A stretch of DNA of 35,606 nucleotides. It comes from Mesorhizobium sp. GTDB lineage: Bacteria; Pseudomonadota; Alphaproteobacteria; Rhizobiales; Rhizobiaceae. Made by a program: the position numbers and the translations under genes. The DNA lies in NCBI RefSeq assembly GCF_004962925.1, contig NZ_SUEO01000020.1, positions 1 to 35,606 on the forward strand, in the 5' to 3' direction. Each line of letters begins with the position of its first letter. Within the stretch, counting starts at the first letter, position 1. This document shows, piece after piece, positions 8,493-17,605 of this stretch. The notes under the pieces are model-generated. The model was not told the origin of the DNA, made no database searches, and worked only from the letters and a program-made list of their open reading frames with translations.

Positions 8493-9458
8493 ATGGACGC
8501 CCCCTTCCTTTCGGTCAGGAAGCTGAGCAAGCATTTTGCGCCGACGGCATTCTCGCGCGGTCCCGTCGTCAGGGCGCTGGAAGATATTTCCTTCGATATT
8601 GCGCGCGGCCAGGTGGTCGGCCTCGTCGGCGAATCCGGGTCGGGCAAGACCACGATCGGTCGCTCGGTGCTGCGTCTCATCGAGCCGACGTCCGGCGAAA
8701 TCAGCTTTGACGGCGTCGATATCACCAAGCTGAGCGCCGGCCCGCTGGCTCGCCAGCGCCGCAAGATGCAGTACATTTTCCAGGATCCGTTCGCCAGCCT
8801 GTCGCCGCGCATGACCATCGGGCAGATTCTGACCGAAGGCCTGGATATTCAGGGCATCGGCAACAGGCCCGAGCGGCGGGCGAGGGCGGAGAAGGCACTT
8901 GCTGCGGTCGAGTTGCCTACCGATGCCTATGACCGCTACGCCCACGAATTTTCGGGCGGTCAGCGTCAGCGCATCGGCATCGCCCGGGCGCTTACGCTCG
9001 AACCCGAATTCATCGTCGCCGACGAGCCGGTCTCTGCTCTCGATGTCTCCATCCAGGCGCAAATCATAAATCTTTTGCGCGACTTGCAGGTCCGGCTCGG
9101 CCTGACCATGCTGTTCATTTCGCATGACCTGGCCGTCGTCGAATATATCTGCGACACGGTGATTGTTCTCTATCTCGGGCGGATCATGGAAGTTGCACCG
9201 GCGGCCGCGCTCTATGCCCGGCCGCAGCATCCCTATACGCGGGCATTGCTTTCGGCCATTCCGTCGCTCGATCCGCTGACCAAGCAGAGCCGGCAGGTGC
9301 TGAAGGGCGACATTCCAAGCCCCGCAAATCCGCCAACCGGGTGTGTTTTCCGGACCCGTTGCCCGGTTGCCCTGGACGCTTGTGCCGGCGTCGTCCCACC
9401 GCTGCGGGCAACGTCCGATGGCCATCTGAAGGCCTGCATTCGCGACGACATCGCTTGA
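8493..9458 (+). CDS. ABC transporter ATP-binding protein, DppF/OppF type
   Basis: A 321-residue ATPase starting at ATG 8493, with a GGGAGG ribosome site (8478-8483) inside the end of the preceding gene. It has Walker A GESGSGKTT, the Q-loop YIFQDPFASLSP, signature FSGGQRQR, Walker B FIVADEP and H-loop FISHD. The C-terminal oligopeptide-transport extension includes GCVFRTRCPVALDAC. It completes a five-subunit importer with the genes from 3021 on. It is the last recognisable gene of this operon. Confidence 0.92.
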   Translation: MDAPFLSVRKLSKHFAPTAFSRGPVVRALEDISFDIARGQVVGLVGESGSGKTTIGRSVLRLIEPTSGEISFDGVDITKLSAGPLARQRRKMQYIFQDPFASLSPRMTIGQILTEGLDIQGIGNRPERRARAEKALAAVELPTDAYDRYAHEFSGGQRQRIGIARALTLEPEFIVADEPVSALDVSIQAQIINLLRDLQVRLGLTMLFISHDLAVVEYICDTVIVLYLGRIMEVAPAAALYARPQHPYTRALLSAIPSLDPLTKQSRQVLKGDIPSPANPPTGCVFRTRCPVALDACAGVVPPLRATSDGHLKACIRDDIA

Positions 9459-9709
9459 GGCAAGCCTGCGCCAGGCGTAGCGCGCAGAACAGGGTCGCTA
9501 GTCTCTCTAGGGCACCACTGCAAGCCCACGCCATATTCGCAAACGACCTCGTCCCGTCCGCGCGCCTTGCCTCGTAGGCATCGCGGACGGCGGCGCTTTC
9601 GGCGATGCGCCCCCAAGGTTTCTTCGTATTTCATTTGCAACCAGTTTCCACCGATCGTGAAATCGACGTGCAATCCTCATCGTCGATAGAACAACAAGAC
9701 CAGCAAGGC

Positions 9710-9769
9710 AGGTAGCCGAGTTCGTCGAGAATAACGAGAGCGACGTTGACTGGTCGATGCAAACCTTCA
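9710..9769 (-). pseudogene. Possible IS21-type istB ATPase scar within a gene-poor gap
   Basis: The 389 bases from 9459 to 9847 hold no convincing intact gene. On the minus strand 9710-9769 reads LHRPVNVALVILDELGYLP. The VILDELGYLP part resembles the Walker B region of IstB helper ATPases of IS21-family elements. The match stops abruptly at P and is flanked by unrelated sequence without the downstream IstB motifs. If real, it is a very short remnant of an ancient insertion; chance resemblance cannot be excluded. Confidence 0.3.
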
Positions 9770-9814
9770 ACGCCGTCCCGGGTTGAGCGCCCTGAAAGGC
9801 CTGCGTGGGGGCGA

Positions 9815-9836
9815 CCAAGAGTGAACCAAGAGTGAA
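9815..9836 (+). repeat. 11-base perfect tandem duplication ahead of the small secreted protein gene
   Basis: CCAAGAGTGAA occurs twice head to tail (9815-9825 and 9826-9836). It ends directly at the AAAGGA ribosome site of the gene starting at 9848, so copy number could affect the 5' leader of that gene. Confidence 0.8.
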
Positions 9837-9847
9837 AGGACAGCACA

Positions 9848-10207
9848 ATGCGCGGTAAATCAATCAACCGGACCACGGCTGGCATGGGCATCCTCATTGC
9901 GGCCGCCGGCGCTCTAATGTTGGGCGCCACAACTCCAGCTGGGGCTGTCGAGCGGAAGAAAATCGACTGCTCCGGACGCCCTGAGACTGGCGCCAAAGCC
10001 AACTATTCCTGGGATAATGGGATTCAGACCGCGCGTGTCTACTACAACAACCACTGCTCGAAACGGATGATGGTCACCCTGACCTTCATTTCCAATCCCG
10101 GGTCTCGCAGGGAGTGTTGGAGGACCCCCAGAGGGAAGGGCGACAAGTTGTTCACGTTTGGGCTGACTGGCATCAGGAAAGGCTGCCATGATCCCGGTCC
10201 AACCTAA
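9848..10207 (+). CDS. Small secreted protein with four cysteines, function unknown
   Basis: A 119-residue protein with a clear Sec signal peptide: basic start (MRGKSINR), hydrophobic stretch (MGILIAAAGALMLGA) and cleavage near PAGA-VERK. The mature part of about 86 residues is basic and contains four cysteines (41, 70, 90, 113), enough for two disulfides. Its beta-strand-like sequence is TARVYYNNHC, MMVTLTFISN and KLFTFGLTG. AAAGGA at 9836-9841 gives a good ribosome site. I do not recognise a family. It is isolated between two transporter operons, next to scars and repeats, and has no functional partner nearby. It could be a periplasmic or secreted binding or inhibitor-like protein. That it is a real gene is supported by the signal peptide and the ribosome site. 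Confidence 0.65.
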   Translation: MRGKSINRTTAGMGILIAAAGALMLGATTPAGAVERKKIDCSGRPETGAKANYSWDNGIQTARVYYNNHCSKRMMVTLTFISNPGSRRECWRTPRGKGDKLFTFGLTGIRKGCHDPGPT

Positions 10208-10365
10208 AGCTGGCCGGATTGATCCCTTGGCGTGATCTCTATTGGTTGGCGCTGTCAGGCGGAAAACTGTGCGGACCACCTGAGACAGTTCCCATCGGTC
10301 GCGGAGATCGCGCCAGTCGCCTGCGAGCGCCGGCCGGGGCGGAACCGGAAGAAAGCGCGCTTAAT

Positions 10366-10463
10366 GCAATTCCAGGAAAGCGCGGAGCGGTTTTCCGTCC
10401 GGAATTGCGTAAAAACAAACACTTAGAGCGGGTCAGCGATTTTATCAAAGCTGAACCGCTCTA
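10366..10463. repeat. Rhizobial intergenic palindromic repeat (two-hairpin type)
   Basis: The gap 10208-10516 has no gene. Its right part is a two-hairpin element. GCAATTCC (10366-10373) pairs with GGAATTGC (10401-10408), with inner GGAAA/TTTCC pairing. TAGAGCGG (10424-10431) pairs with CCGCTCTA (10456-10463), with inner TCAGC/GCTGA pairing. The wording, including GCGTAAAAACAAACACTTAG in between, matches from memory a repeat common between genes of Mesorhizobium and related genera. It sits between convergent genes and may help end transcription of both. Bases 10208-10365 show nothing I can name. Confidence 0.75.
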
Positions 10464-10516
10464 GGTGCACTTCGCACCGAGACGCGGGGGTTGGCACCGG
10501 CAAGGCGTTGCTCGCG

Positions 10517-12172
10517 CTAGGCTCCGACTATTGAGCTTGCGAGCCATTTGGGCTTAGGCACAGCCTGCAACAGGCTTTGCGTATATTCGTGGCGAGGCGC
10601 CCCGAACAGCGCCGAGGTTTGGCCTTCTTCGACAATCTTTCCATCTTTCATGACCATGATCCGGTCGGCGAAATGGCGCACGATCGGCAAGTCGTGTGTG
10701 ATGAAAATATAGGAGAGGCTGAGCCGGCTCCTAAGGTCGGCCAGAAGGTCGATCACCTGCGCCTGGATGGAGACGTCGAGCGCCGAAACCGCCTCGTCGC
10801 AGACGATCAGTTCCGGCTCGCTCGCGAGCGCGCGCGCAATGGCGATGCGCTGTCGCTGACCGCCGGAGAACTGGTGCGGGTAGCGGTCGGCGTGCTCCGG
10901 CAACAGCCCAACCAATTCCAGGAGTTCTGCCACTCGAGCCTTCCACCTGTCCTTCGACAGAATATCGCGGTGGATCACCCAGGGTTCGGAAATGATGGAG
11001 TAAACGCGCATGCGCGGATTCATCGATCCGTACGGATCCTGGAACACCATCTGGACCTTGCGCCGAAACGCCATAAGACGCTTCTCGTTCATTTCGAAGA
11101 TGTTTTCCCCGGCGAAGATGGCCTTGCCTGCGCTTGGCACGCTCAGTCCCAACAGCATGCGTGCGACGCTCGATTTGCCGGAGCCGGACTCGCCGACGAT
11201 GCCGAGCGTTTCGCCTCTCCCGACCTCGAAGCTTATGTCATCCACCGCCTTGAACGTCCGCTTGCTGCTGAAGGCTCCCGAAGCAAGCACATAGTGCTTG
11301 GTGAGGTGTTCCACCTTGAGCAGGGTCTTGTCGGCGATCGTCGTCGAACGCCTGTTCGGCGCCGCCTCTGCGTTGCCGTGGGGCAGGGCGGAGATGAGGC
11401 GGCGCGTATAGGCGTGCAGCGGATTGCTGAAGACCTCCTTGGCGATGCCTGTCTCCACGACCTTCCCGCCGTTCATGACGATAATCCGGTCCGCCATCGA
11501 CGAGGCGACTTCGAGGTCGTGGGTGATCATGATCAACGCCATGCCGGTCTCGCGCTGGAGATCGCGCAGCAGGTCGAGGATCTGCGCTTGCACGCTGACG
11601 TCCAGAGCGGTCGTCGGCTCATCTGCGATCAGGATGTCCGGTTTCAGCGCGATCGCCATGGCAATCATCACGCGCTGGCGCTGTCCGCCCGAGAATTGAT
11701 GCGGATAGAAGTCGACCCGGTTTTCCGGCTCCGGAATGCCGACGCGCCGAAGCAGTTCTATCGTCTTGGCGCGTGCGCCCTTACCGCTTGCTGCACCGTG
11801 GCTCTCATAGACCTCCTCGATCTGGCGCCCCACCGTGTAGACGGGGTTCAGGTAGGCGAGCGGATCCTGAAAGATCATCGCAATCCTGCGGCCGTTGATG
11901 CTTCTGCGCGCCTCCGCGCCGAGGGCTGAGAGTTCGACCCCATCGAACAGGCAGGAGCCGGCCACGATATCGCCTGGCGGACAATCGATGAGATCCATCA
12001 CCGTGCTGGTGCTGACGCTCTTTCCCGAACCGCTTTCGCCGAGGATCACGAGAGTCTCGCCACGGCTGACGTGGAAAGAGACGTCGTCGACGGCGCGTAC
12101 CGGCTCATCGTCCGAAAGGAAGTCGACGGTCAGGCCGTCGACTTTGAGAATGGGATTGGTCGCGTCGCTCAT
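10517..12172 (-). CDS. Fused double ATP-binding subunit of a peptide-type ABC transporter (DppD-DppF fusion)
   Basis: A 551-residue protein with two complete ABC ATPase domains in one chain, like GsiA/YejF-type proteins. Domain 1: Walker A GESGSGKS at 45-52, Q-loop IFQDPLAYLNP, signature FSGGQRQRVMIAMA, Walker B ILIADEPT. Domain 2, from about residue 290: Walker [10 protein letters not shown]-loop VFQDPYGSMNP, signature FSGGQRQRIAIARA, Walker B LIVCDEA. Each half ends in the YTxxLLxAxP segment of oligopeptide-type ATPases. It overlaps the preceding permease gene in an ATGA (12169-12172) and is the last gene of the kdgD operon. The other transporter in this window uses two separate ATPases. 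Confidence 0.93.
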   Translation of the reverse strand: MSDATNPILKVDGLTVDFLSDDEPVRAVDDVSFHVSRGETLVILGESGSGKSVSTSTVMDLIDCPPGDIVAGSCLFDGVELSALGAEARRSINGRRIAMIFQDPLAYLNPVYTVGRQIEEVYESHGAASGKGARAKTIELLRRVGIPEPENRVDFYPHQFSGGQRQRVMIAMAIALKPDILIADEPTTALDVSVQAQILDLLRDLQRETGMALIMITHDLEVASSMADRIIVMNGGKVVETGIAKEVFSNPLHAYTRRLISALPHGNAEAAPNRRSTTIADKTLLKVEHLTKHYVLASGAFSSKRTFKAVDDISFEVGRGETLGIVGESGSGKSSVARMLLGLSVPSAGKAIFAGENIFEMNEKRLMAFRRKVQMVFQDPYGSMNPRMRVYSIISEPWVIHRDILSKDRWKARVAELLELVGLLPEHADRYPHQFSGGQRQRIAIARALASEPELIVCDEAVSALDVSIQAQVIDLLADLRSRLSLSYIFITHDLPIVRHFADRIMVMKDGKIVEEGQTSALFGAPRHEYTQSLLQAVPKPKWLASSIVGA

Positions 12173-13092
12173 CGGGCAGCTTTTCGCAATGTCTGAAGAC
12201 GCCAGCGTTGCTGCGGATCAGCGACGGTGCGCGCCCAGTTCGAGAGGATGTTGAGCGACAGCGTCGTCAGCATGATTGCAAAGCCCGGCCAGAATGCGAT
12301 CCACCAGGCGGTGGCGAGATAGCCGCGGCCGTTTGCCACCATTGCGCCCCAGGTGAAGTCCGGTGGCTGAATGCCGAGGCCAAGGAAACTCAGCGCCGAT
12401 TCCGATAAAATGACGGTCGCGAAATCAATGGCGGAAATCGTCACCAATGTCGGCAGGACGAGGGGTGCGATATGCCGGATGATGATCCGGGCCGGCTTCG
12501 CACCCATGGCTCGCGCGGCGCTCACAAACATGCGCTCGCGCAACTCCAACACTTCTGCGCGCGCCGTTCTGAGGTAGATCGGCATGCGCGTGACGGCGAG
12601 AACGATCACCAGGTTGGTGATGCTCGGGCCCAGCGTGTAGAGCACGATGAGCGCCAGCAGCAGCGAGGGAAAGCTCATGACGACATCGGCCAGGCGTAGA
12701 ATGAGGTGGCTGTACCAGCGCTCCGAATAGCCCGCTATCAGGCCGAGCGTTCCACCAACCAGCATGGACGCGAATACCGCCGCCGCGGCAATGCCGAACG
12801 TATTCTGCGCGCCGACAATCAGCCTGGCCAGGATGGGCCGGCCGAGCGTATCGGCGCCAAGGACGTAGATCCAGCCGCTGGCCAGCGAGAAAGGGGCGAG
12901 ATTGCGCTGGCGCAGCCCCAGCCGCGAAGCGGCGTCGCCCACCAACCAAGGGCCGAGGACCGCCGCGAGCACGACGATCGCCAGGAAGATAGCGGCGGCG
13001 AGCGCAAGCTTGTCGCGCTTCAAATAGGCGAGAAGCACGCTGCCGCTGCCTGGAACCGCCGCTGGCTTGATGTCGGGGGTGATGATCGTCAT
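12169..13092 (-). CDS. ABC transporter permease, DppC/OppC type
   Basis: A 307-residue inner-membrane permease. Visible are one N-terminal helix after a cytoplasmic start (LALAAAIFLAIVVLAAVLGPWL) and the OppC-family segment VLGADTLGRPILARLIVGAQ. Several core helices (VMSFPSLLLALIVLYTLG), the coupling loop ERMFVSAARAMGAKPARIII and the [18 protein letters not shown] motif follow. It starts three bases after the DppB-type gene and ends overlapping the ATPase gene, so the four transporter genes are compactly coupled. Confidence 0.92.
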   Translation of the reverse strand: MTIITPDIKPAAVPGSGSVLLAYLKRDKLALAAAIFLAIVVLAAVLGPWLVGDAASRLGLRQRNLAPFSLASGWIYVLGADTLGRPILARLIVGAQNTFGIAAAAVFASMLVGGTLGLIAGYSERWYSHLILRLADVVMSFPSLLLALIVLYTLGPSITNLVIVLAVTRMPIYLRTARAEVLELRERMFVSAARAMGAKPARIIIRHIAPLVLPTLVTISAIDFATVILSESALSFLGLGIQPPDFTWGAMVANGRGYLATAWWIAFWPGFAIMLTTLSLNILSNWARTVADPQQRWRLQTLRKAAR

Positions 13093-13095
13093 GGC

Positions 13096-14010
13096 TCAGT
13101 ACCGGATGCGCGGATCGAGAACCGTGTAGAGCAGGTCGATCGCGATGTTCAGGATGAAGATGGCGGTTGCCGTCACCAGAATGGTCGACTGGACGACGGC
13201 AAAATCGCGCTGGATGATCGAATCGATCATCAGCTTGCCGATGCCGGGCCAGCCAAATATCGACTCCACGACGACGGCGCCGTTGACGAGGCTGGTCGCC
13301 AGGTCGCCGGCGACCGTGACGACGGGCAGCAGCGAGTTGCGAAGCGCATGCCCGAAGATGATCTTCTGGCGGGGCAGACCCTTGGCCCTTGCGGTCTTGA
13401 TGTATGGAGAGGCAAGCGCGGACAGCATCGTTCCGCGCACGACCTGCACCAGGAGACCGAAAGGGCGAAGCATCAGCACGAAGGTGGGCATGATCCAATG
13501 GGCCCATGTTCCGGTGCCGGATGTCGGCAAAAGCCCGAGCCCCACAGCAAAGACAAGGATGCCGACGATGGCGACCCAGAAATCCGGCGCACTCGCGCCG
13601 GCCAGAGAGATGAGGCTGGCGACACGGTCGAACATGCTGCCCGGTCGCGCGGCCGCAAGAGAGCCGACAAGGATAGCCAAAGCGGTCGACAGTGTGATCG
13701 CGACGGCGGCAAGCTTCAGTGTTTCCGGGAACGCCTCAAGCGCAACCTGCATCGCCGAGCGGTTCTGGCGTAGCGATTCACCGAAATCCAGCTGCAGAAG
13801 ATCGCGCAAATATTCCAGAAACTGCCAATAGATCGGCTGATCGAGGCCGTTCAGTCGCGCGAACGCGGCCCGAGCTTCCGCGGTCGAGTCCAGAGGCAGG
13901 TACAAGGCAGAAGGATCGCCGGTGAGCCGTGTCAGGAAAAAGACCAGCGTCAACAGACCTATGACCGACAGAATGCTGTGGAACGCCCGGCGTCCAAGAT
14001 AGGTAATCAT
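13096..14010 (-). CDS. ABC transporter permease, DppB/OppB type
   Basis: A 304-residue inner-membrane permease beginning MITYLGRRAFHSILSVIGLL, the usual DppB-type first helix, then FFLTRLTGDPSALYL. The coupling loop KTARAKGLPRQKIIFGHALR lies in the C-terminal half, and the protein ends LLYTVLDPRIRY, as DppB-type subunits do. It is separated by 84 bases from the binding-protein gene and by three bases from its permease partner. Confidence 0.92.
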   Translation of the reverse strand: MITYLGRRAFHSILSVIGLLTLVFFLTRLTGDPSALYLPLDSTAEARAAFARLNGLDQPIYWQFLEYLRDLLQLDFGESLRQNRSAMQVALEAFPETLKLAAVAITLSTALAILVGSLAAARPGSMFDRVASLISLAGASAPDFWVAIVGILVFAVGLGLLPTSGTGTWAHWIMPTFVLMLRPFGLLVQVVRGTMLSALASPYIKTARAKGLPRQKIIFGHALRNSLLPVVTVAGDLATSLVNGAVVVESIFGWPGIGKLMIDSIIQRDFAVVQSTILVTATAIFILNIAIDLLYTVLDPRIRY

Positions 14011-14094
14011 TTGGGATGCCCTTGGACGGATATCGACGGAGGCAACGGGTCAGGGGCGCAAGACCACGATCGGACCCGGCGCTCCCCGTATCAC

Positions 14095-15606
14095 TCAGTC
14101 TTTTTTGATAGCGATATTGGCCAGCGGTATTTCGCTGTTGGTGGTGATATCGGGCTTCCATTCCAGCCTGGTGCCAACGCGGGTATAGCCGATCATGTGA
14201 AACATCGGGATGTCCGCCACCACTTCCTTGCGGGCCTTGCCGAAGATCGCCTTGAAGCTGTTCGTGCGGGCTTCACCGGTCGCCGCCAGCGCCTCGTCTA
14301 TCTCCTTGTCGAATGCCGGATCGGCCACGGTCGAGTAGCTGCCGCTCGATCGGTAGAAGATCGGAACCGTGAAGGCGGCATCGCCCTTGTTGTTGTCGTG
14401 CATCATCTGCAGGAGATTGGGGCCGCGCTCCGACGGGAAAGGCTTTTGCAGGTAACGCAGCCAGTCGGCGACATCGAGCATGGTAAGCTTGACGTTGAGG
14501 CCGGCGTCCTGCCACATCGTCATCATGGCCTCCATCGCTTCCGCGCCGTTCGGATAGATGCCATTTCGGCCGATGAGCTTGATCTCGGTGTCGACCGCGA
14601 CACCCGCCGCGCGCGCCTCTTCGATGAGCTTTTTCGCCTCTTCCGGATCGTACGGCCAGGGCTCGAGTGCACCGTCATGCCCGTTGATCCCGGAGACGAC
14701 CATCTGCGACGCACGCTTGACGTCGTCGCCGAACAGCTGGGCAAGACCTTCCCAGTCGATCGCCAGGTTGAGTGCCTTGCGGACGCGCAGGTCATTAAGC
14801 GGCGGCTCGGCGGCATCGATACGGATCGCGGTGGTTTCGGAGTTCAGGTAGGCGAAATCCGTCTCCGGATTGCTGGCGTCCTGGATGGCAATCGACGGCG
14901 TAAGGTCGGCTTCCCCGGTTTCCACCATGGCCGCTCGAATCGAGGATTCGGGCCGCCAGACATAGGTTGCCTTCGTGATCTCCGGCTTCTTGCCCCAATA
15001 GCCGTCGAACGCGTCCAGCACTACGGTTTGCGGGGAAAAGGTCGACAGCGTGAAGGGGCCGGTCCCGACCGGATCGTTCACGGCCTTGTCGACCGGTGTC
15101 TTCGGCGAGACGATCATGACCACGCTCAACAGCGTCGGCATGATGGGTTCGGGCCTGTCCGACTTTATCTCGACGGTCAGACTGTCGACCGGCGTCAGCG
15201 TTAGTTTGGCATCGCCGAATTTCGCTATGTTGCTGCAAGTGATCTTGCCGCTGATCATCCTGTTGATGGAGAATGCGACCGCATCCGCGTTGAGTTCCGT
15301 TCCGTCCTGGAACTTCACGCCCTCGCGCAGCTTGATCCGCCAGGTCGTCGGGTCCACGCTCGTCCACTCGGTCGCCAATTTCGGCTGAGGTTGTCCGGTG
15401 ACCGGATCGATGACGGTCAACGATTCAACGACGTTTTGGCTGAGTATCTGGCCGACATTTGTGATGATGGTGCCGCAGGGCTCCAGATTGGCCGGCTGCT
15501 CCGGCAGAACAATGCGGATTTCCTGCGCCGCCTCTTGTGCGACAGCCGATGGCGCGGCAGCGGTCATCAATACGACAGCTGCAATCGAATGAACGCTTCT
15601 ATTCAT
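14095..15606 (-). CDS. ABC transporter substrate-binding protein (SBP_bac_5 family)
   Basis: A 503-residue periplasmic binding protein with a Sec signal peptide (MNRSVHSIAAVVLMTAAAPS, cleavage near AVA-QE) and a strong ribosome site AAAGGGAGGAGAG before ATG 15606. Family 5 features include TWRIKLREGVKFQDGTELNA, DPVGTGPFTLSTFSP and NDLRVRKALNLAIDWEGLAQ. It is well diverged from the binding protein at 3021-4607, so the two importers probably differ in ligand. Co-location with kdgD suggests a sugar-acid derivative as ligand, but this is inference from operon context only. Confidence 0.92.
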   Translation of the reverse strand: MNRSVHSIAAVVLMTAAAPSAVAQEAAQEIRIVLPEQPANLEPCGTIITNVGQILSQNVVESLTVIDPVTGQPQPKLATEWTSVDPTTWRIKLREGVKFQDGTELNADAVAFSINRMISGKITCSNIAKFGDAKLTLTPVDSLTVEIKSDRPEPIMPTLLSVVMIVSPKTPVDKAVNDPVGTGPFTLSTFSPQTVVLDAFDGYWGKKPEITKATYVWRPESSIRAAMVETGEADLTPSIAIQDASNPETDFAYLNSETTAIRIDAAEPPLNDLRVRKALNLAIDWEGLAQLFGDDVKRASQMVVSGINGHDGALEPWPYDPEEAKKLIEEARAAGVAVDTEIKLIGRNGIYPNGAEAMEAMMTMWQDAGLNVKLTMLDVADWLRYLQKPFPSERGPNLLQMMHDNNKGDAAFTVPIFYRSSGSYSTVADPAFDKEIDEALAATGEARTNSFKAIFGKARKEVVADIPMFHMIGYTRVGTRLEWKPDITTNSEIPLANIAIKKD

Positions 15607-15621
15607 GTCTCTCCTCCCTTT

Positions 15622-15651
15622 GATCTTCCGTTTTGGGATCTTCCGTTTTGG
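15622..15651. repeat. 15-base perfect tandem duplication in the leader of the binding-protein gene
   Basis: GATCTTCCGTTTTGG occurs twice head to tail (15622-15636, 15637-15651) in the 107 bases between kdgD and the binding-protein gene, about 15 bases upstream of the latter's start. It may alter the spacing or structure of this leader. Confidence 0.85.
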
Positions 15652-15713
15652 CTGTCGGGCGACGGACGAACCTCCTCGTCCCGTCGTCCGACAATTTGCC
15701 GATCTCCCGGCGA

Positions 15714-16625
<912 letters not shown>

Positions 16626-16640
16626 TCATCCCACAAATTA

Positions 16641-16669
16641 ATATGATGTCATCCAGATTCATATGATGA
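16641..16669. promoter_or_regulatory. Probable GntR operator in front of kdgD
   Basis: The 63 bases between gntR and kdgD contain ATATGATGTCAT (16641-16652) and TTCATATGATGA (16658-16669). The second is the exact reverse complement of a 12-mer at 17499-17510 in front of gntR. TCATATGA is itself a palindrome. The shared site suggests that the FCD regulator controls both its own promoter and a separate kdgD promoter. Confidence 0.55.
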
Positions 16670-16682
16670 GTATCAGGACGAG

Positions 16683-17435
16683 TCAACCGCCTGTCTTGTC
16701 CTGGTTGATCGAGCGCCGGACGGTCAGCGCGCGATAGCGCTTTATCCCCGTCACCAGATGGCGGCGCATCGCCTCACGCGCCTTTTCCGGGTCGCGGGCG
16801 AGAATCGCATCTGCGATTTCCCTATGCTCTTCCAGAATCGGATGGTCGCGATTGGGCAAGGGATCGACGCCGCCCATCATCGTCTTGAACTTCACCCGCG
16901 GGATCATCCGCCGGCCGACATGTTCGAGGAATGCCTTGAATCTGGCGTTGTTCGTTGCGGTGGCAATCGCCATGTGGAACTGGAAGTCCGCCTCGTCGGT
17001 AGGTTGCCCTTGCGCCATGAGATCGGCGAACCTTTCGACCTGGGCCTCGATTTCGGCCTCCTGCGCCGGCGAACTGCGGGCTGCGGCAAGGCCCGCTGCC
17101 TCGACTTCGATGCCGATGCGCAGCTCGAGCTCTTCGATGATATCCGAGATCTTGTTCGTTTCGTCGGTGAAGAGCTTCAATCCCTCATCGACAGGTTTAG
17201 GGCCGAGAACGAAGACGCCGGCGCCTTGTCGCGATTCCACCAGCCCGTCGGCGCGAAGGGCGGCAATGGCCTCTCGGACCACAGTGCGGCTGAACCCGAA
17301 CCGGTCAATCAGCGCAGGTTCTGTCGGCAGTTTGTCACCAGGCGCATAGAAGCCGGCTTCGATCTGCCCGCGCAGCGCATCTGCAACCTGAGAAACGAAC
17401 GACCTGCGGGACGTTCGATGTTCGACCTGCTGCAT
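16683..17435 (-). CDS. GntR-family (FadR/FCD subfamily) transcriptional regulator
   Basis: A 250-residue regulator. The winged helix covers about residues 10-75 (DKLPTEPALIDRFGFSRTVV then REAIAALRADGLVESRQGAG). It is followed by an FCD domain with the metal-ligand pattern DEADFQFHMAIA, EEHREIADAI and REAMRRHL. ATG 17435 follows a GGAGGACCC ribosome site. It is the first gene of the kdgD/transporter cluster and is flanked on both sides by copies of the TTCATATGATGA motif. Many FCD regulators of sugar-acid catabolism are repressors released by pathway intermediates; that mode is inferred here. Confidence 0.9.
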   Translation of the reverse strand: MQQVEHRTSRRSFVSQVADALRGQIEAGFYAPGDKLPTEPALIDRFGFSRTVVREAIAALRADGLVESRQGAGVFVLGPKPVDEGLKLFTDETNKISDIIEELELRIGIEVEAAGLAAARSSPAQEAEIEAQVERFADLMAQGQPTDEADFQFHMAIATATNNARFKAFLEHVGRRMIPRVKFKTMMGGVDPLPNRDHPILEEHREIADAILARDPEKAREAMRRHLVTGIKRYRALTVRRSINQDKTGG

Positions 17436-17498
17436 GGGTCCTCCAAACTTTTGCCGGGTCGAGACATTGCATACTCCCGGCGCAAGGCAAAAGCGAGG

Positions 17499-17552
17499 TC
17501 ATCATATGAAAATTAGTCGCGTCAAGGCGAATGCCATAAGGTCATCGTATGG
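17499..17552. promoter_or_regulatory. Probable autoregulatory operator sites upstream of gntR
   Basis: GGTCATCATATGAA (17497-17510) contains the reverse complement of the kdgD-side 12-mer. A diverged second copy, GGTCATCGTATGG (17540-17552), lies 43 bases further out. Both are in the non-coding 170 bases between trxC and gntR. Spacing and repetition fit dimer binding by the adjacent FCD regulator. Confidence 0.5.
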
Positions 17553-17605
17553 CTTCTGCGCATGATGCGGCCACGGCGATGAGCGAATCCACGGCATGGC
17601 GGCTT

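Noticed and set aside
9631..10002. A 123-codon minus-strand frame spanning the IstB-like motif and the start of the small secreted protein
   Set aside because: Only about 20 codons resemble IstB; the rest is antisense to a gene with a signal peptide and ribosome site, so an intact gene is not supported.
10577..11929. A 450-codon plus-strand frame opposite the fused ATPase
   Set aside because: It is the shadow of two intact ABC ATPase domains on the minus strand.
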